Origin: Candidatus Daviesbacteria bacterium RIFCSPHIGHO2_01_FULL_40_11 | GTDB lineage: Bacteria > Patescibacteriota > Microgenomatia > Daviesbacterales > UBA10151 | Direction of reading: 5' to 3' | Assembly (NCBI GenBank): GCA_001776635.1 | Contig: MFCP01000007.1 | Coordinates: 1-32,212 of the forward strand | Length of the DNA: 32,212 bases | Shown: piece after piece, positions 14,787 through 22,785 of the stretch | Numbering within the stretch: the first letter of the stretch is position 1 | Layout of the letters: each line of letters begins with the position of its first letter | The notes under the pieces: model-generated | The model's database searches: none | Told to the model about the DNA's origin: nothing | What the model saw: only the letters and a program-made list of their open reading frames with translations | Translations under genes and position numbers: made by a program

Positions 14787-15622
14787 CTAGAGTTTTGAAT
14801 CCATTTCCTCAACAAATTATTACTTCGCTCACAAGTATTCTTCAAAAGAACCCTTACGTGCTAGGATTGATATTGGTTGGTTCGCAAGCCAGGACAAGTA
14901 TTTATATGGACAATGAGCATTCAGATATGGAAGCCTACATTATTGTTAAAGACGAAAAAGTTAAGATTTTTGAGAAGCAATTACCTGAAATAGTTAATAG
15001 ATTGGGGAAAGTAATTTTTTCTTATAAGAATAGGTGGGCAGGTTTTTCTACAGTATTTGATGATTTATTTAGACTAGAGCTCCCTATTGCCAAGCAGAGC
15101 GAATTGTCCTCTGTTTTTTCCAGACCCAAAACCCAAACAGTTAAAATTCTAATTGATAAAACTAAAGGTAGTTTGGAGCAGGTGCTTAAAAAACGTCCGC
15201 AAAGCATTGATTTTCAAAAATTTTTTCAGGAGATAGTATTAGACTTTTGGTATATGACAGTGGTTGCTGTCCAGTACTATCAAAAAAGGGAAATTTGGAA
15301 TTCCCGCAGCGCTCTGCAAGTGCTGCTTTCGTCACTTATTAAATTAATGGAGCTTTTACAAGATAAAAATATTTTATTACTTGAAACAAACAAACGAATG
15401 GAACAGTTTTTATCCAGTGAGCAGATTAGGTTATTACAAAAAATAACTCCGGTATATAATAAAAGACAGATAAAATATTCTTTAAAAAAGATTATAGAGA
15501 TCTTTCCTCAGGTTTGCGGAGAGATAACTAGAAAACATCATTATTCTTACAGAAAAGAAATTGAAGACGAAATCAAGCAAAAGATTAATAAGCTGATTAA
15601 AAAGGGTTTTTTGATAAATTAG
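14783..15622 (+). CDS. Polymerase-beta-type nucleotidyltransferase
   Basis: A 279-residue protein with an N-terminal nucleotidyltransferase domain: G33-S34-Q-A-R37 followed by the acidic pair D48 and E50 in HSDMEAYIIV. This is the GS...DxE/D metal-binding layout also used by aminoglycoside 6-adenylyltransferases. The rest is helical (about 115-279), with aromatic-rich text such as F-W-Y-M-T-V-V-A-V-Q-Y-Y, as in the C-terminal part of those enzymes. It may transfer a nucleotide to a small molecule; resistance is not implied. Its ATG overlaps the DUF3175 stop (ATGA). The end overlaps the convergent glycosyltransferase gene by 26 bases. Confidence 0.7.
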   Translation: MTRVLNPFPQQIITSLTSILQKNPYVLGLILVGSQARTSIYMDNEHSDMEAYIIVKDEKVKIFEKQLPEIVNRLGKVIFSYKNRWAGFSTVFDDLFRLELPIAKQSELSSVFSRPKTQTVKILIDKTKGSLEQVLKKRPQSIDFQKFFQEIVLDFWYMTVVAVQYYQKREIWNSRSALQVLLSSLIKLMELLQDKNILLLETNKRMEQFLSSEQIRLLQKITPVYNKRQIKYSLKKIIEIFPQVCGEITRKHHYSYRKEIEDEIKQKINKLIKKGFLIN

Positions 15623-16811
15623 TCAGGAAGAAAAACTTAATAAAATTTCTTTCAAGAGGTATTCCTGTGAGGTATGGGAACATTAGAATAAAGCTAATCG
15701 CTGTGAGCAATAAAAGCAGCAGAGCTAGTTTTTTCCCTTGTTTATTAGTTAAGAGCTTGTTTAATTGGTATCCTAGGGTAAGAGACAAGAAAGGGACAGA
15801 GGGGCTGAAGTGGTATAAGAACATGATGCGGGGAGAAAGAGACCATGGTAGCCAAAATGCGAGAAAACCTAATAGAATAATTATTAAATTTATCGATCTT
15901 TTTTTAACTATTTCCCAGACGGTTAAAATAACGGCAACGCTTCCAGCCCAAAAGAGCGCCGGATTACCGGATGCAAATATATTGGACATAGTGTTTTTTT
16001 GATAATCCACAAAATACCAAATAGGGTATAAATTAAGCGGCCACGACCACCAGGGCGAAGAATAAGGATGGGTAGCCTTAAGACTGGTTTGATACCACCA
16101 GATTTGTTTATGTAATTCTAAGAAGTCATTCCAGTTGTATCCCATTAAAAAATAATGGGTATAGCTCAAAAGATAGATAACAGGAGGAAGTAAAATATAA
16201 TAAATTAAATTTTTAAATTGGCGATGATATAGAAGGATAGGAAAATATATTAATGCTAAAAAAATCCCCGGCCATTTAGTAGCCATCGCAATTCCCATAA
16301 ATAGCGCTGAAAGAATATATCTTTTTTGAACAAAGAAAATAACGCTTACTAAAATGAAGGCTACCAGATAAACATCATTCATGCCGGTTCTGGATTGGAC
16401 AAAAACCAATCCATCGATGGAAAAAACCCCAGCAGAAATCAAAGCTGTGGTTTCGTTTTTGAATAAAAGTAACGCTAATTTATACACCAAAAACACTGAC
16501 AGAATTCCCAGTAGTGCTCCGGGTAACCGGTAAGCCCAAGCATCGCTGCTTTGGAGAATAAACATTGATGCGGTCATAATCTCTTTTTCGATAGGTGGGT
16601 GTAACCATTCAAAAGCTACACCAGGAGGGGATTTTCCCCAAGGACTCCAGGCCTCTTTATTTCCCTTTAAATACTCTTTAGCAGTATAAGCGTGATATAC
16701 CTCATCAAAGACATATTTGTTTGGATAATCAAGGCGGTATAAACGCAAAAATGCAGATATTAGCAAAATTAAAATTAATAGGTTTTTTGTTTTAAGAAAT
16801 TTTCTGAACAT
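15597..16811 (-). CDS. GT39/PMT-type membrane glycosyltransferase
   Basis: A 404-residue multi-pass membrane enzyme that probably moves a sugar from a polyprenyl-phosphate carrier to an acceptor outside the membrane. Features of the protein O-mannosyltransferase family are R-L-x-Y-P near the start, the catalytic acidic pair D36-E37 in VFDEVYH, and H71-P-P-x-E-K76, which matches the family's HPP-x-x-K motif. About ten hydrophobic segments follow, then the C-terminal block F-L-Y-H-F-S-P-S-V-P-F typical of the PMT C-terminal domain. It is the last gene of a minus-strand set of three; its start overlaps the preceding gene by 20 bases. Protein, lipid or polysaccharide acceptors are all possible. 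Confidence 0.82.
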   Translation of the reverse strand: MFRKFLKTKNLLILILLISAFLRLYRLDYPNKYVFDEVYHAYTAKEYLKGNKEAWSPWGKSPPGVAFEWLHPPIEKEIMTASMFILQSSDAWAYRLPGALLGILSVFLVYKLALLLFKNETTALISAGVFSIDGLVFVQSRTGMNDVYLVAFILVSVIFFVQKRYILSALFMGIAMATKWPGIFLALIYFPILLYHRQFKNLIYYILLPPVIYLLSYTHYFLMGYNWNDFLELHKQIWWYQTSLKATHPYSSPWWSWPLNLYPIWYFVDYQKNTMSNIFASGNPALFWAGSVAVILTVWEIVKKRSINLIIILLGFLAFWLPWSLSPRIMFLYHFSPSVPFLSLTLGYQLNKLLTNKQGKKLALLLLLLTAISFILMFPYLTGIPLERNFIKFFFLTNLSKNPF

Positions 16812-18042
16812 GTTTTTCCTTTGTATTTATGCATTTATAATATAACAAAATTAATATTCCAAAACCAAGTAAATTAAGTATAGTAAAAAAGTTATAATAT
16901 TTACTTAACAGTCGGTAAATTAATTGGGATGAAAACTGAGGGTTTGAATATACATAATTATAATAATAGTAAACGTACCACAGATTGATAAAGTGAACTA
17001 AGGATAAAGTTAAATAGATAATCTTTAGTTTTACTGAATTTATTAGGAATGCTGTAATAAGTAAGAACGGGAAAAAAGGAAATAAATACCGCTGATGAAT
17101 TCTAGTCAAAAATAAGAAAAAAGCAAAGCTTGCCAAAGCACAGGCAAAATAGATTAGATAGTTGTCTTTATATCTTTTTTTAAATACAAGCGGAGTTAAG
17201 ATTAAAATTAAGATAAAAAGAAAGATCAAGGTACCCCATATTTGATAGCTGAAACTTAAAAATTTAGTCGAATCAGATACCCACCATCCGGCAAAAGACC
17301 AGAAGTTATATGAAAACATTGATGTATAAGGATAGGTACTGGCGCTTTTTTGAAATAGATGAAAAAGTCCCAAGATGGGATCTTTTAAGAAAAATGGTAA
17401 GGATAGAAAAATTAATAAAAAGGGAATTAGTAATAAACTAAAAATCTTGGAGAATTTAAAGTTAGTAATTAGAAAAGATAGCATTACCGGAAATACTGCC
17501 AGTCCTTGAGGCTTGACTAGAATTGACAAAGCTAAAGCGAAACTGAAATGGTAGGCTTTTTTAAGCTCTATTAAGTAATATGCCGCACAGATCAGGAAGA
17601 ATGTGAGGATTCCATCAACCTGGCCCCAAGAGGAGGAATTAAAAGCTAAAGCCGGATTTGCCAGATAAAAAACCGCAGAAAGTAAGCCGAGGTTTTTGCG
17701 ATAGTTAGAGATAATTTTGTAGATATAATAGGCAGTAGCTATATCAAAAATATTAGTGAAGATCTTTAAATAAAACTCAAATCCTAAACTAAATATAGAT
17801 GCATGAGGAAATAAAAAGTTAAATGAGGCACCAAGAAACCAGAGCATATAGAGATACCCCGGGAAATAATCCGAGAAATAAGTTGGAGAGTAAAAGTGAA
17901 GAGGCGTGACTTCTACTAATCTACCACTCCAAGCTTGCCAATCATTCATGTCGATTTTAAAGCTTGGCAATAAAATTAAAAATACCCTTATCGTAACCGC
18001 CAAAATCAAAAGCTTATGATTAGTAAAAATTTTAGATAACAT
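16792..18042 (-). CDS. GT-C membrane glycosyltransferase (mannosyltransferase-like)
   Basis: A 416-residue integral membrane protein with about ten transmembrane segments and a GT-C layout. The first external loop holds the usual acidic catalytic residues, D31 and D34 in KIDMNDWQAW, followed by Y-F-P-G-Y-L-Y. The SSWGQVDGI motif, L-V-K-P-Q-G, and the late R-I-H-Q-R-Y-L-F-P-F-F-P are typical of polyprenyl-sugar-dependent mannosyltransferases of the GT87/PIG-M-like type. Donor and acceptor cannot be told from sequence. It is the middle gene of the minus-strand cluster, three bases after the upstream gene, so one transcript is likely. Confidence 0.78.
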   Translation of the reverse strand: MLSKIFTNHKLLILAVTIRVFLILLPSFKIDMNDWQAWSGRLVEVTPLHFYSPTYFSDYFPGYLYMLWFLGASFNFLFPHASIFSLGFEFYLKIFTNIFDIATAYYIYKIISNYRKNLGLLSAVFYLANPALAFNSSSWGQVDGILTFFLICAAYYLIELKKAYHFSFALALSILVKPQGLAVFPVMLSFLITNFKFSKIFSLLLIPFLLIFLSLPFFLKDPILGLFHLFQKSASTYPYTSMFSYNFWSFAGWWVSDSTKFLSFSYQIWGTLIFLFILILILTPLVFKKRYKDNYLIYFACALASFAFFLFLTRIHQRYLFPFFPFLLITAFLINSVKLKIIYLTLSLVHFINLWYVYYYYNYVYSNPQFSSQLIYRLLSKYYNFFTILNLLGFGILILLYYKCINTKEKHVQKIS

Positions 18043-18045
18043 AAT

Positions 18046-19251
18046 TCATCCTTGTAGTAAGATATGTGTTGTTAATAAATAGACGTTAAATAGGCTACTT
18101 ACTGTAATGAGTATTTTCTGAAAGCCCGTTAACTTAGGTCGATTTAAAGCATATAAAGTTAGAAGATACAGTATAGGCATAAAATCAGCCGTATATCTTG
18201 GTCCAAACTGAACCCATCCCGGGGCGTAGTAGCTAAGTTGAACAAATAAAGTTACAACTACCACCAGCCAGAGGGATTTTAAATAACCTGTGGTTTTTTT
18301 CAAAGACCTTACAGAATAAAGGAAGAATGGTGCTACAAAAAGCAAGCTTAGTCCCCATTCAGAATATTTTATATAAGGAAACTTTAGATGAACACTGATG
18401 TTAGACGTAATAGGTTCTACAGAAGCCAGAAAATAATAATAAAAATTAGTTGGAATATGTTGCAAGCTGAAAAGCCCCAGACTTCTGAGCGGATCGATAA
18501 ATCCTCCCACATCATTTTTTAAGTAACCGTTATCAACTAGGTTTCCAAATCTAGCGTAATTAAACCACATAAGTGCAACTAAGCTTATAAAAAGCGGTAT
18601 TAAGAAAGGGATGACACGGTTTATTTTTCTTTGCAATGGTTCCTTTTTGATGTAGAGTAAAACAACTAAGGCAAGAATGATAAATCCTGAGGTGGGTCGG
18701 GTGGCAATAAGAGCAGCTTCCAAGATCCCTATCAATAACAATCTTCTTTTAGTTTCTAATTCTAGAAGCAGTAGAGTTAATGTTGTAACAGTTACCACTT
18801 GAGCAAAAAACCAGCTCTTAGGATCTACAATTAATCCCACAACTGGTGAACCCATCAGGAAGGCTGCGGTTAAATAAAGGCTGTCGGGAAAATTAAATTC
18901 TTTTATTCTGGCTAATTTAAAAAGAGAAAGCAGGAGTATGACAATGAGAATAAGCTGCATAATTCCCTGTTGAAAGTTAGATCCAAAAAGAAACTGAAAA
19001 GGTAACAGTAAAACAGAGGGGAAAGGACCTTCCGGCCAGTAGTATTTTCCGTCTTTTATAACATAATCGTGTTTATCAAAATCAAGGGGATTAGCATCCA
19101 ACCTTCCGTGTAAAAAGCTTTGTGTTTGGTCAGAGAAGTGTTTCCAGGGAGTATCAAAGTTTAAAAAAAATATCGAGATAGCAAATATGGAAATTGCAGC
19201 TAAAAAAATTAAATTAAGAAATTCAATTCGGTTTACGTTTTTGAAATACAT
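18046..19251 (-). CDS. GT-C-like membrane glycosyltransferase
   Basis: A 401-residue protein with about nine or ten transmembrane segments. An acidic first loop holds D41 in FSDQTQSFLHGRLDANP, and then G-x-Y-Y-W-P-E-G-P-F-P, a pattern met in uncharacterised GT-C families related to GT39/ArnT. G-P-R-Y-T-A-D-F-M-P near the end is another recurrent motif of this group. No soluble domain is present. It is the first gene of the minus-strand cluster, and its start is about 90 bases from the divergent plus-strand glycosyltransferase. The family assignment is weaker than for its two neighbours. Confidence 0.68.
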   Translation of the reverse strand: MYFKNVNRIEFLNLIFLAAISIFAISIFFLNFDTPWKHFSDQTQSFLHGRLDANPLDFDKHDYVIKDGKYYWPEGPFPSVLLLPFQFLFGSNFQQGIMQLILIVILLLSLFKLARIKEFNFPDSLYLTAAFLMGSPVVGLIVDPKSWFFAQVVTVTTLTLLLLELETKRRLLLIGILEAALIATRPTSGFIILALVVLLYIKKEPLQRKINRVIPFLIPLFISLVALMWFNYARFGNLVDNGYLKNDVGGFIDPLRSLGLFSLQHIPTNFYYYFLASVEPITSNISVHLKFPYIKYSEWGLSLLFVAPFFLYSVRSLKKTTGYLKSLWLVVVVTLFVQLSYYAPGWVQFGPRYTADFMPILYLLTLYALNRPKLTGFQKILITVSSLFNVYLLTTHILLQG

Positions 19252-19284
19252 AAAGATTAATTAAGTTCGTTATCTCAATGATAT

Positions 19285-19319
19285 TTGTTATTGGTCTTTG
19301 ATGCAATATAATTAGTTTA
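19285..19319 (+). promoter_or_regulatory. Promoter for the divergent PIG-V-like gene
   Basis: TTGTTA (19285-19290), a 16-base spacer and a consensus TATAAT (19307-19312) face the plus-strand glycosyltransferase. The predicted transcription start lies at about 19319-19320, right at an in-frame TTG and about 21 bases before the preferred ATG. Confidence 0.6.
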
Positions 19320-19340
19320 TTGCCGGATTGTTCCATAAAG

Positions 19341-20459
19341 ATGAAAATTTTGAGACAGGTAATAAAACAATATCATATACCTATTCTTATTGTTTTAACT
19401 TGTAAAATATTAATTCTTTTCTTGATTGCGAAATTATCAGCTTCTATAGTTCCAAATTCCAGAGCCCTACATTTAAATGTATGGGAATTATGGAATGTTT
19501 GGGATGCCCCCCATTATATATCAGTAGCATCATCTGGCTATCAAAAAATTGGAGATGAGGCTAATTTTATTATCCTGTTGCCTTTTTTCCCTTTGTTAAT
19601 TTATATTTTTAAATTTATATTCCAAACAAGTTTTTTAATTTCAGGTTACTTAGTTTCTTTTGTCTCATCCGTGCTGCTGGCAATAATGCTTTATAAACTA
19701 GTTTTACTTGATTATTCCAAAAAAACAGCCATATTAGCAGTTCTAGTATTATTCCTTTTTCCTACCTCGTTTTTTCTTCACATTCCTTATACAGAAGCTG
19801 TGTTTATGTTGGTATCGGTTGTTGCATTCTATTTTGCCAGAAAAAGACGTTACTTTTTAAGCTTTCTTTTTGTTTCCTTAGCGGCGTCTACAAAAATTGC
19901 AGGATTAGCTTTAATTCCAGCCATTTTTGCAGAGATATTTTTTTCAGACCGACAAAATTTTAATAAACGGAATATTACGATTGGTTTATTAATTTCACTG
20001 AGCGGGTTTTTATTCTATTTGTTCTTAAATTATTTTTTGTGGGGTGACTTTTTCTATTTTACAATAATTCAAAAACAGCACTGGTTTGAAACATTTGCTC
20101 CTTTCGGACAAGGACTAATTACTGTCTTTAAAAGTTTATCCTGGAGGACAGGACTTGAGATGATTATGCTGGGGTATGGACAAATCGTGGCGTTTTTCTT
20201 AGCCTTAATATTGTCATTATATGTATTAATTAAAGTTAGGATCAGTTATGGAATTTTTTCAATTATTGTTTTATGGGTATCATATTCTATGAGTTTTTGG
20301 ATATGTATGCCCCGTTATATACTCAGCATTTTTCCTATGTTTATAGGGATAGCCTTACTTTCCGAAAATATATTATTTAAATATAGTTGGATTTATTTAT
20401 CGACTATTTTACTGTTGATATTATCATTAATTTTTTTACAGTATGGGCCCGTGTTGTAA
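19341..20459 (+). CDS. PIG-V/GT76-like membrane mannosyltransferase
   Basis: A 372-residue membrane protein with about nine hydrophobic segments. It resembles the PIG-V family (GPI mannosyltransferase 2 and its bacterial relatives): W54-D55-A-P-H-Y-I-S-V-A-S-S-G-Y holds the catalytic aspartate region, and F-P-T-S-F-F-L-H-I-P-Y-T-E-A the second conserved block. Bacterial members use polyprenyl-linked mannose. A TTG at 19320 would extend the protein by seven residues (MPDCSIK) and coincides with the predicted transcription start, but the ATG at 19341 begins the usual short basic leader before the first membrane helix. It is separated from miaA by six bases. Confidence 0.75.
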   Translation: MKILRQVIKQYHIPILIVLTCKILILFLIAKLSASIVPNSRALHLNVWELWNVWDAPHYISVASSGYQKIGDEANFIILLPFFPLLIYIFKFIFQTSFLISGYLVSFVSSVLLAIMLYKLVLLDYSKKTAILAVLVLFLFPTSFFLHIPYTEAVFMLVSVVAFYFARKRRYFLSFLFVSLAASTKIAGLALIPAIFAEIFFSDRQNFNKRNITIGLLISLSGFLFYLFLNYFLWGDFFYFTIIQKQHWFETFAPFGQGLITVFKSLSWRTGLEMIMLGYGQIVAFFLALILSLYVLIKVRISYGIFSIIVLWVSYSMSFWICMPRYILSIFPMFIGIALLSENILFKYSWIYLSTILLLILSLIFLQYGPVL

Positions 20460-20465
20460 CTATAA

Positions 20466-21464
20466 ATGAGTAAAATATTAGTTATTTTAGGCTCCACCTC
20501 AACTGGGAAAACAGATTTGGCGTTAAACTTGGCAAAAAGGTTTAATGGTGAACTGGTAGCTTGTGATTCAAGGCAAGTGTATAGAGGTTTAGATATTGCG
20601 ACAGGGAAACTTCCTGGTAAGGAAGTAACAGTTAAAAAAGAGAAATGGTTTTGGGAGTTGGATGGTATAAAAATTTGGATGTATGATGTAGTGGATCCAA
20701 AGAAGCAATATACAGTTTATGATTATGTCAAAGATGCCGGGAGAGTGATAGATAATGTTTGGGAAAGAGGAAAATTACCTATTATAGTTGGCGGAACTGG
20801 TTTTTACCTTAAAGCAGTGCTTGAAGGGTTACCTAATTTAGCTATTCCAGTAGATAAAGATTTAAGAAAGAAATTAGAAAAGTTCTCCAAAGAACAGTTA
20901 CAAAAGAAGTTGCAACAAATTTCACCTGATAAATGGGAAAGTCTTAATACATCTGACAGACAAAACCCACGTAGACTCATTAGGGCGATTGAACTATCCA
21001 TATCTTCATTGCGAGGAGCGAAGCGACGAAGCAATCTTCATCGGATTGGGAAGATTGCCACGCTCCCTTTGGTCGCTCGCGATGACATGTTGAAGATCGG
21101 ATTAACTGCCCCCAGAGAAATTCTCTATCAAAGAATTGATGAACGAGTTGTGAGAAGGATAGATCAAGGCATGATAGATGAGGCAAGGAGATTACAAAAG
21201 GATGGTTTAAGTCTTAAAAGAATGAAACAATTAGGACTTGAGTATGGAGTTTTGGCAGATTATTTAAAGGGTAAGATTACCAGTGCGCAGGAGTTGATTA
21301 AGTTGCTGGAGGGGAAGATTCATGGTTACGCCAGACGCCAACTAACTTGGTTTAAGAAGGAGAAGGATGTTTCATGGTTTAATATAATTGATAAACACTT
21401 TCCTAATGGTGTGGAAAAAATAGTAAGCAAATGGTATTATTACTCTGATGCCGCAAAAAGTTGA
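20466..21464 (+). CDS. miaA: tRNA dimethylallyltransferase with an in-frame repeat insertion
   Basis: Adds a dimethylallyl group to A37 of tRNAs that read codons starting with U. The 332-residue protein has the P-loop GSTSTGKT (9-16), D33-S34-R35 with Q-V-Y (catalytic and substrate site), IVGGTGFYLKA, NPRRLIRAIE, and the late K-I-G-L-T-x-P-R-E-x-L-Y-x-R-I and G-L-E-Y motifs. Between RAIELSI and KIGLTAPRE lie about 30 extra residues (about 180-209, SSLRGAKRRSN ... LVARDDM), encoded by an imperfect palindromic repeat at 21006-21086. Other MiaA proteins normally have only a short variable loop here, so the enzyme may tolerate it. The end overlaps the next gene by 17 bases. Confidence 0.93.
   Translation: MSKILVILGSTSTGKTDLALNLAKRFNGELVACDSRQVYRGLDIATGKLPGKEVTVKKEKWFWELDGIKIWMYDVVDPKKQYTVYDYVKDAGRVIDNVWERGKLPIIVGGTGFYLKAVLEGLPNLAIPVDKDLRKKLEKFSKEQLQKKLQQISPDKWESLNTSDRQNPRRLIRAIELSISSLRGAKRRSNLHRIGKIATLPLVARDDMLKIGLTAPREILYQRIDERVVRRIDQGMIDEARRLQKDGLSLKRMKQLGLEYGVLADYLKGKITSAQELIKLLEGKIHGYARRQLTWFKKEKDVSWFNIIDKHFPNGVEKIVSKWYYYSDAAKS
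21006..21086. repeat. Palindromic repeat element inside miaA
   Basis: TCATTGCGAG followed by an AGCGAAGCGACG-rich arm and GCAATCTTC (21006-21039) is complementary, with mismatches, to GAAGATTGCC ... GCTCGCGATGA (about 21051-21086). The element is GC-richer than its surroundings and is read in frame by miaA. The arm pattern (CATTGCGA ... GCAATC) recurs at 24343-24379, so it belongs to a dispersed family. Similar CATTGCGAGGAGCGAAGCGA-type repeats are familiar from other bacterial genomes; that parallel is from memory. Confidence 0.75.
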
Positions 21465-22416
21465 TGTTTCTCATAAGACGATTATATTTATTGCCCTTTT
21501 TATCTTATCCCTTTGGATAATATATTTGATCCGGGATCTTTTGATAATTTTATTCGTGGCAGTAATTTTTGTTTCCGCGCTGTCCCCCTTAGTCAATTTT
21601 TTTATCAAATTAAAACTACCAAAAGTTCTAAGTATTGGTTTGACATACGTTATTATAATTTCTGTTTTAGCGGGGTTTCTGGTTAGCATCATACCTCCAT
21701 TGGTAGAACAAAGTAACAGACTGATAGTTTCATCTCCACCACTGGTCAGCCAGTTTTTTAATGGTATCAATATCGATAAAACTCTTCTATCCTCAGAACT
21801 GACAGCCCTTTCGAAAAACCTATTTTCGATCACCTTATCTGTATTCGATAATCTACTGGCAATAATATTTCTGTTAGTCTTAACCTTTTATATGTTACTG
21901 GAGAAAGATAATCTTGAAAGCCGCCTTGCATCACTGTTTAGAAATAAGGAAGAGAGAGCCAGAAGGTCTATTGTAAAGATAGAGGAGAAATTAGGGGCTT
22001 GGGTACAGGGTCAGTTAATCTTGAGTCTACTGGTAGGCACCATGTCATATATTGGCCTGACTATTTTAAATATTCCGTATGCCTTACCACTGGCCCTGAT
22101 AGCTGGAGTAATGGAAGTGATACCGGTCATTGGACCGATAATCTCAGCTATACCGGCGATTTTTATTGCATTAACAATCTCTCCACTTTTAAGTATTATA
22201 GTTGCCGCCCTGTATCTTATCATTCAGCAACTGGAAAATAGTTTGATAGTACCTCAAGTGATGAATCGAGCCGTCGGTTTAAACCCCCTGATAGTAATTT
22301 TAGCAATTGCCATAGGCAGTAGATTATTAGGTATATCCGGAGCGCTCCTGGCGGTTCCAATTGCAGTAGTATTTCAAATTATAGCGGCAGAGATAATTGA
22401 AGGAGAGAAAGTTTAG
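21448..22416 (+). CDS. AI-2E family transporter (PerM/TqsA-like permease)
   Basis: A 322-residue inner-membrane protein of the family PF01594. The layout is typical: two helices (about 11-50), a third (60-84), a soluble amphipathic region, then a bundle starting at L-G-A-W-V-Q-G-Q (182-189) and the signature E-V-I-P-V-I-G-P-I-I-S-A-I-P-A (223-237), ending with the E-N-S-L-I-V-P-Q-V-M and G-L-N-P-L-I-V-I-L-A-I blocks. Members export autoinducer-2 or act as ion antiporters; the substrate here is unknown. The ATG at 21448 lies within miaA. The -35 box of the RNase P RNA promoter lies in its last codons. Confidence 0.88.
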   Translation: MPQKVDVSHKTIIFIALFILSLWIIYLIRDLLIILFVAVIFVSALSPLVNFFIKLKLPKVLSIGLTYVIIISVLAGFLVSIIPPLVEQSNRLIVSSPPLVSQFFNGINIDKTLLSSELTALSKNLFSITLSVFDNLLAIIFLLVLTFYMLLEKDNLESRLASLFRNKEERARRSIVKIEEKLGAWVQGQLILSLLVGTMSYIGLTILNIPYALPLALIAGVMEVIPVIGPIISAIPAIFIALTISPLLSIIVAALYLIIQQLENSLIVPQVMNRAVGLNPLIVILAIAIGSRLLGISGALLAVPIAVVFQIIAAEIIEGEKV

Positions 22417-22431
22417 TTGTATAATATATAA
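22397..22431 (+). promoter_or_regulatory. Promoter of rnpB
   Basis: TTGAAG (22397-22402), a 17-base spacer and consensus TATAAT (22420-22425) stand immediately before the RNase P RNA. The mature RNA start inferred from the P1 helix (G at 22432) is seven bases after the -10 box, so promoter and transcript agree. Confidence 0.75.
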
Positions 22432-22697
22432 GCCTAGGAAGAAGGATGATCGAGGTGTACCATACAGTACGCTTAGGAAAGTCCAGACAGCATAAAGCAG
22501 GGTGATCGATGTAAATCGATACGGGTAACCGCTAGTTAGAGCAACAGTGACGAACCGAGATAATGCTCGGGTGAAACGTGGCAATCCTCCCCGCTGCAAT
22601 CCTAGAACCGACAAAGCTGCTTGCTTTAATGTCGAAATCAGGAGCATTAGATAAATGATCGTCTAAAAACAGAATCTGGCTTACTCTCCTCCTAGGC
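22432..22697 (+). ncRNA. rnpB: RNase P RNA, compact bacterial type
   Basis: Catalytic RNA that trims the 5' leader of precursor tRNAs. The ends pair as helix P1: GCCTAGGA (22432-22439) with TCCTAGGC (22690-22697). Inside lie the conserved stretches of bacterial RNase P RNA: GGAAAGTCC (22476-22484), AGCAGGGTG (22496-22504), a GTTAGAGCAACAGT-type segment, GATAAATGA (22650-22658) and ACAGAATCTGGCTTAC (22669-22684). The 266-base length is well below the 330-400 usual for type A, so peripheral helices have been trimmed, probably mostly in the specificity domain. It has its own promoter. TTTTAT follows P1 as a weak end signal. Confidence 0.92.
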
Positions 22698-22732
22698 ATT
22701 TTATCTTCATTCCTCCCATAGTATACTGTTAT

Positions 22733-22780
22733 AAGCGGAGCTTGAAAACTTCGTTAGAAAGCAGAGCTTACAAACTCGTT
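22733..22780 (+). repeat. Imperfect tandem repeat before comM
   Basis: AAGCGGAGCTTGAAAACTTC with GTT (22733-22755) is followed by AAGCAGAGCTTACAAACTCG with TT (22759-22780), two near-identical units of about 22 bases. The second ends five bases before the comM ATG, so the array forms the 5' leader of that gene. Each unit contains AGCTT, and the pair may be a recent duplication or a paired binding site. Confidence 0.6.
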
Positions 22781-22785
22781 TATAG

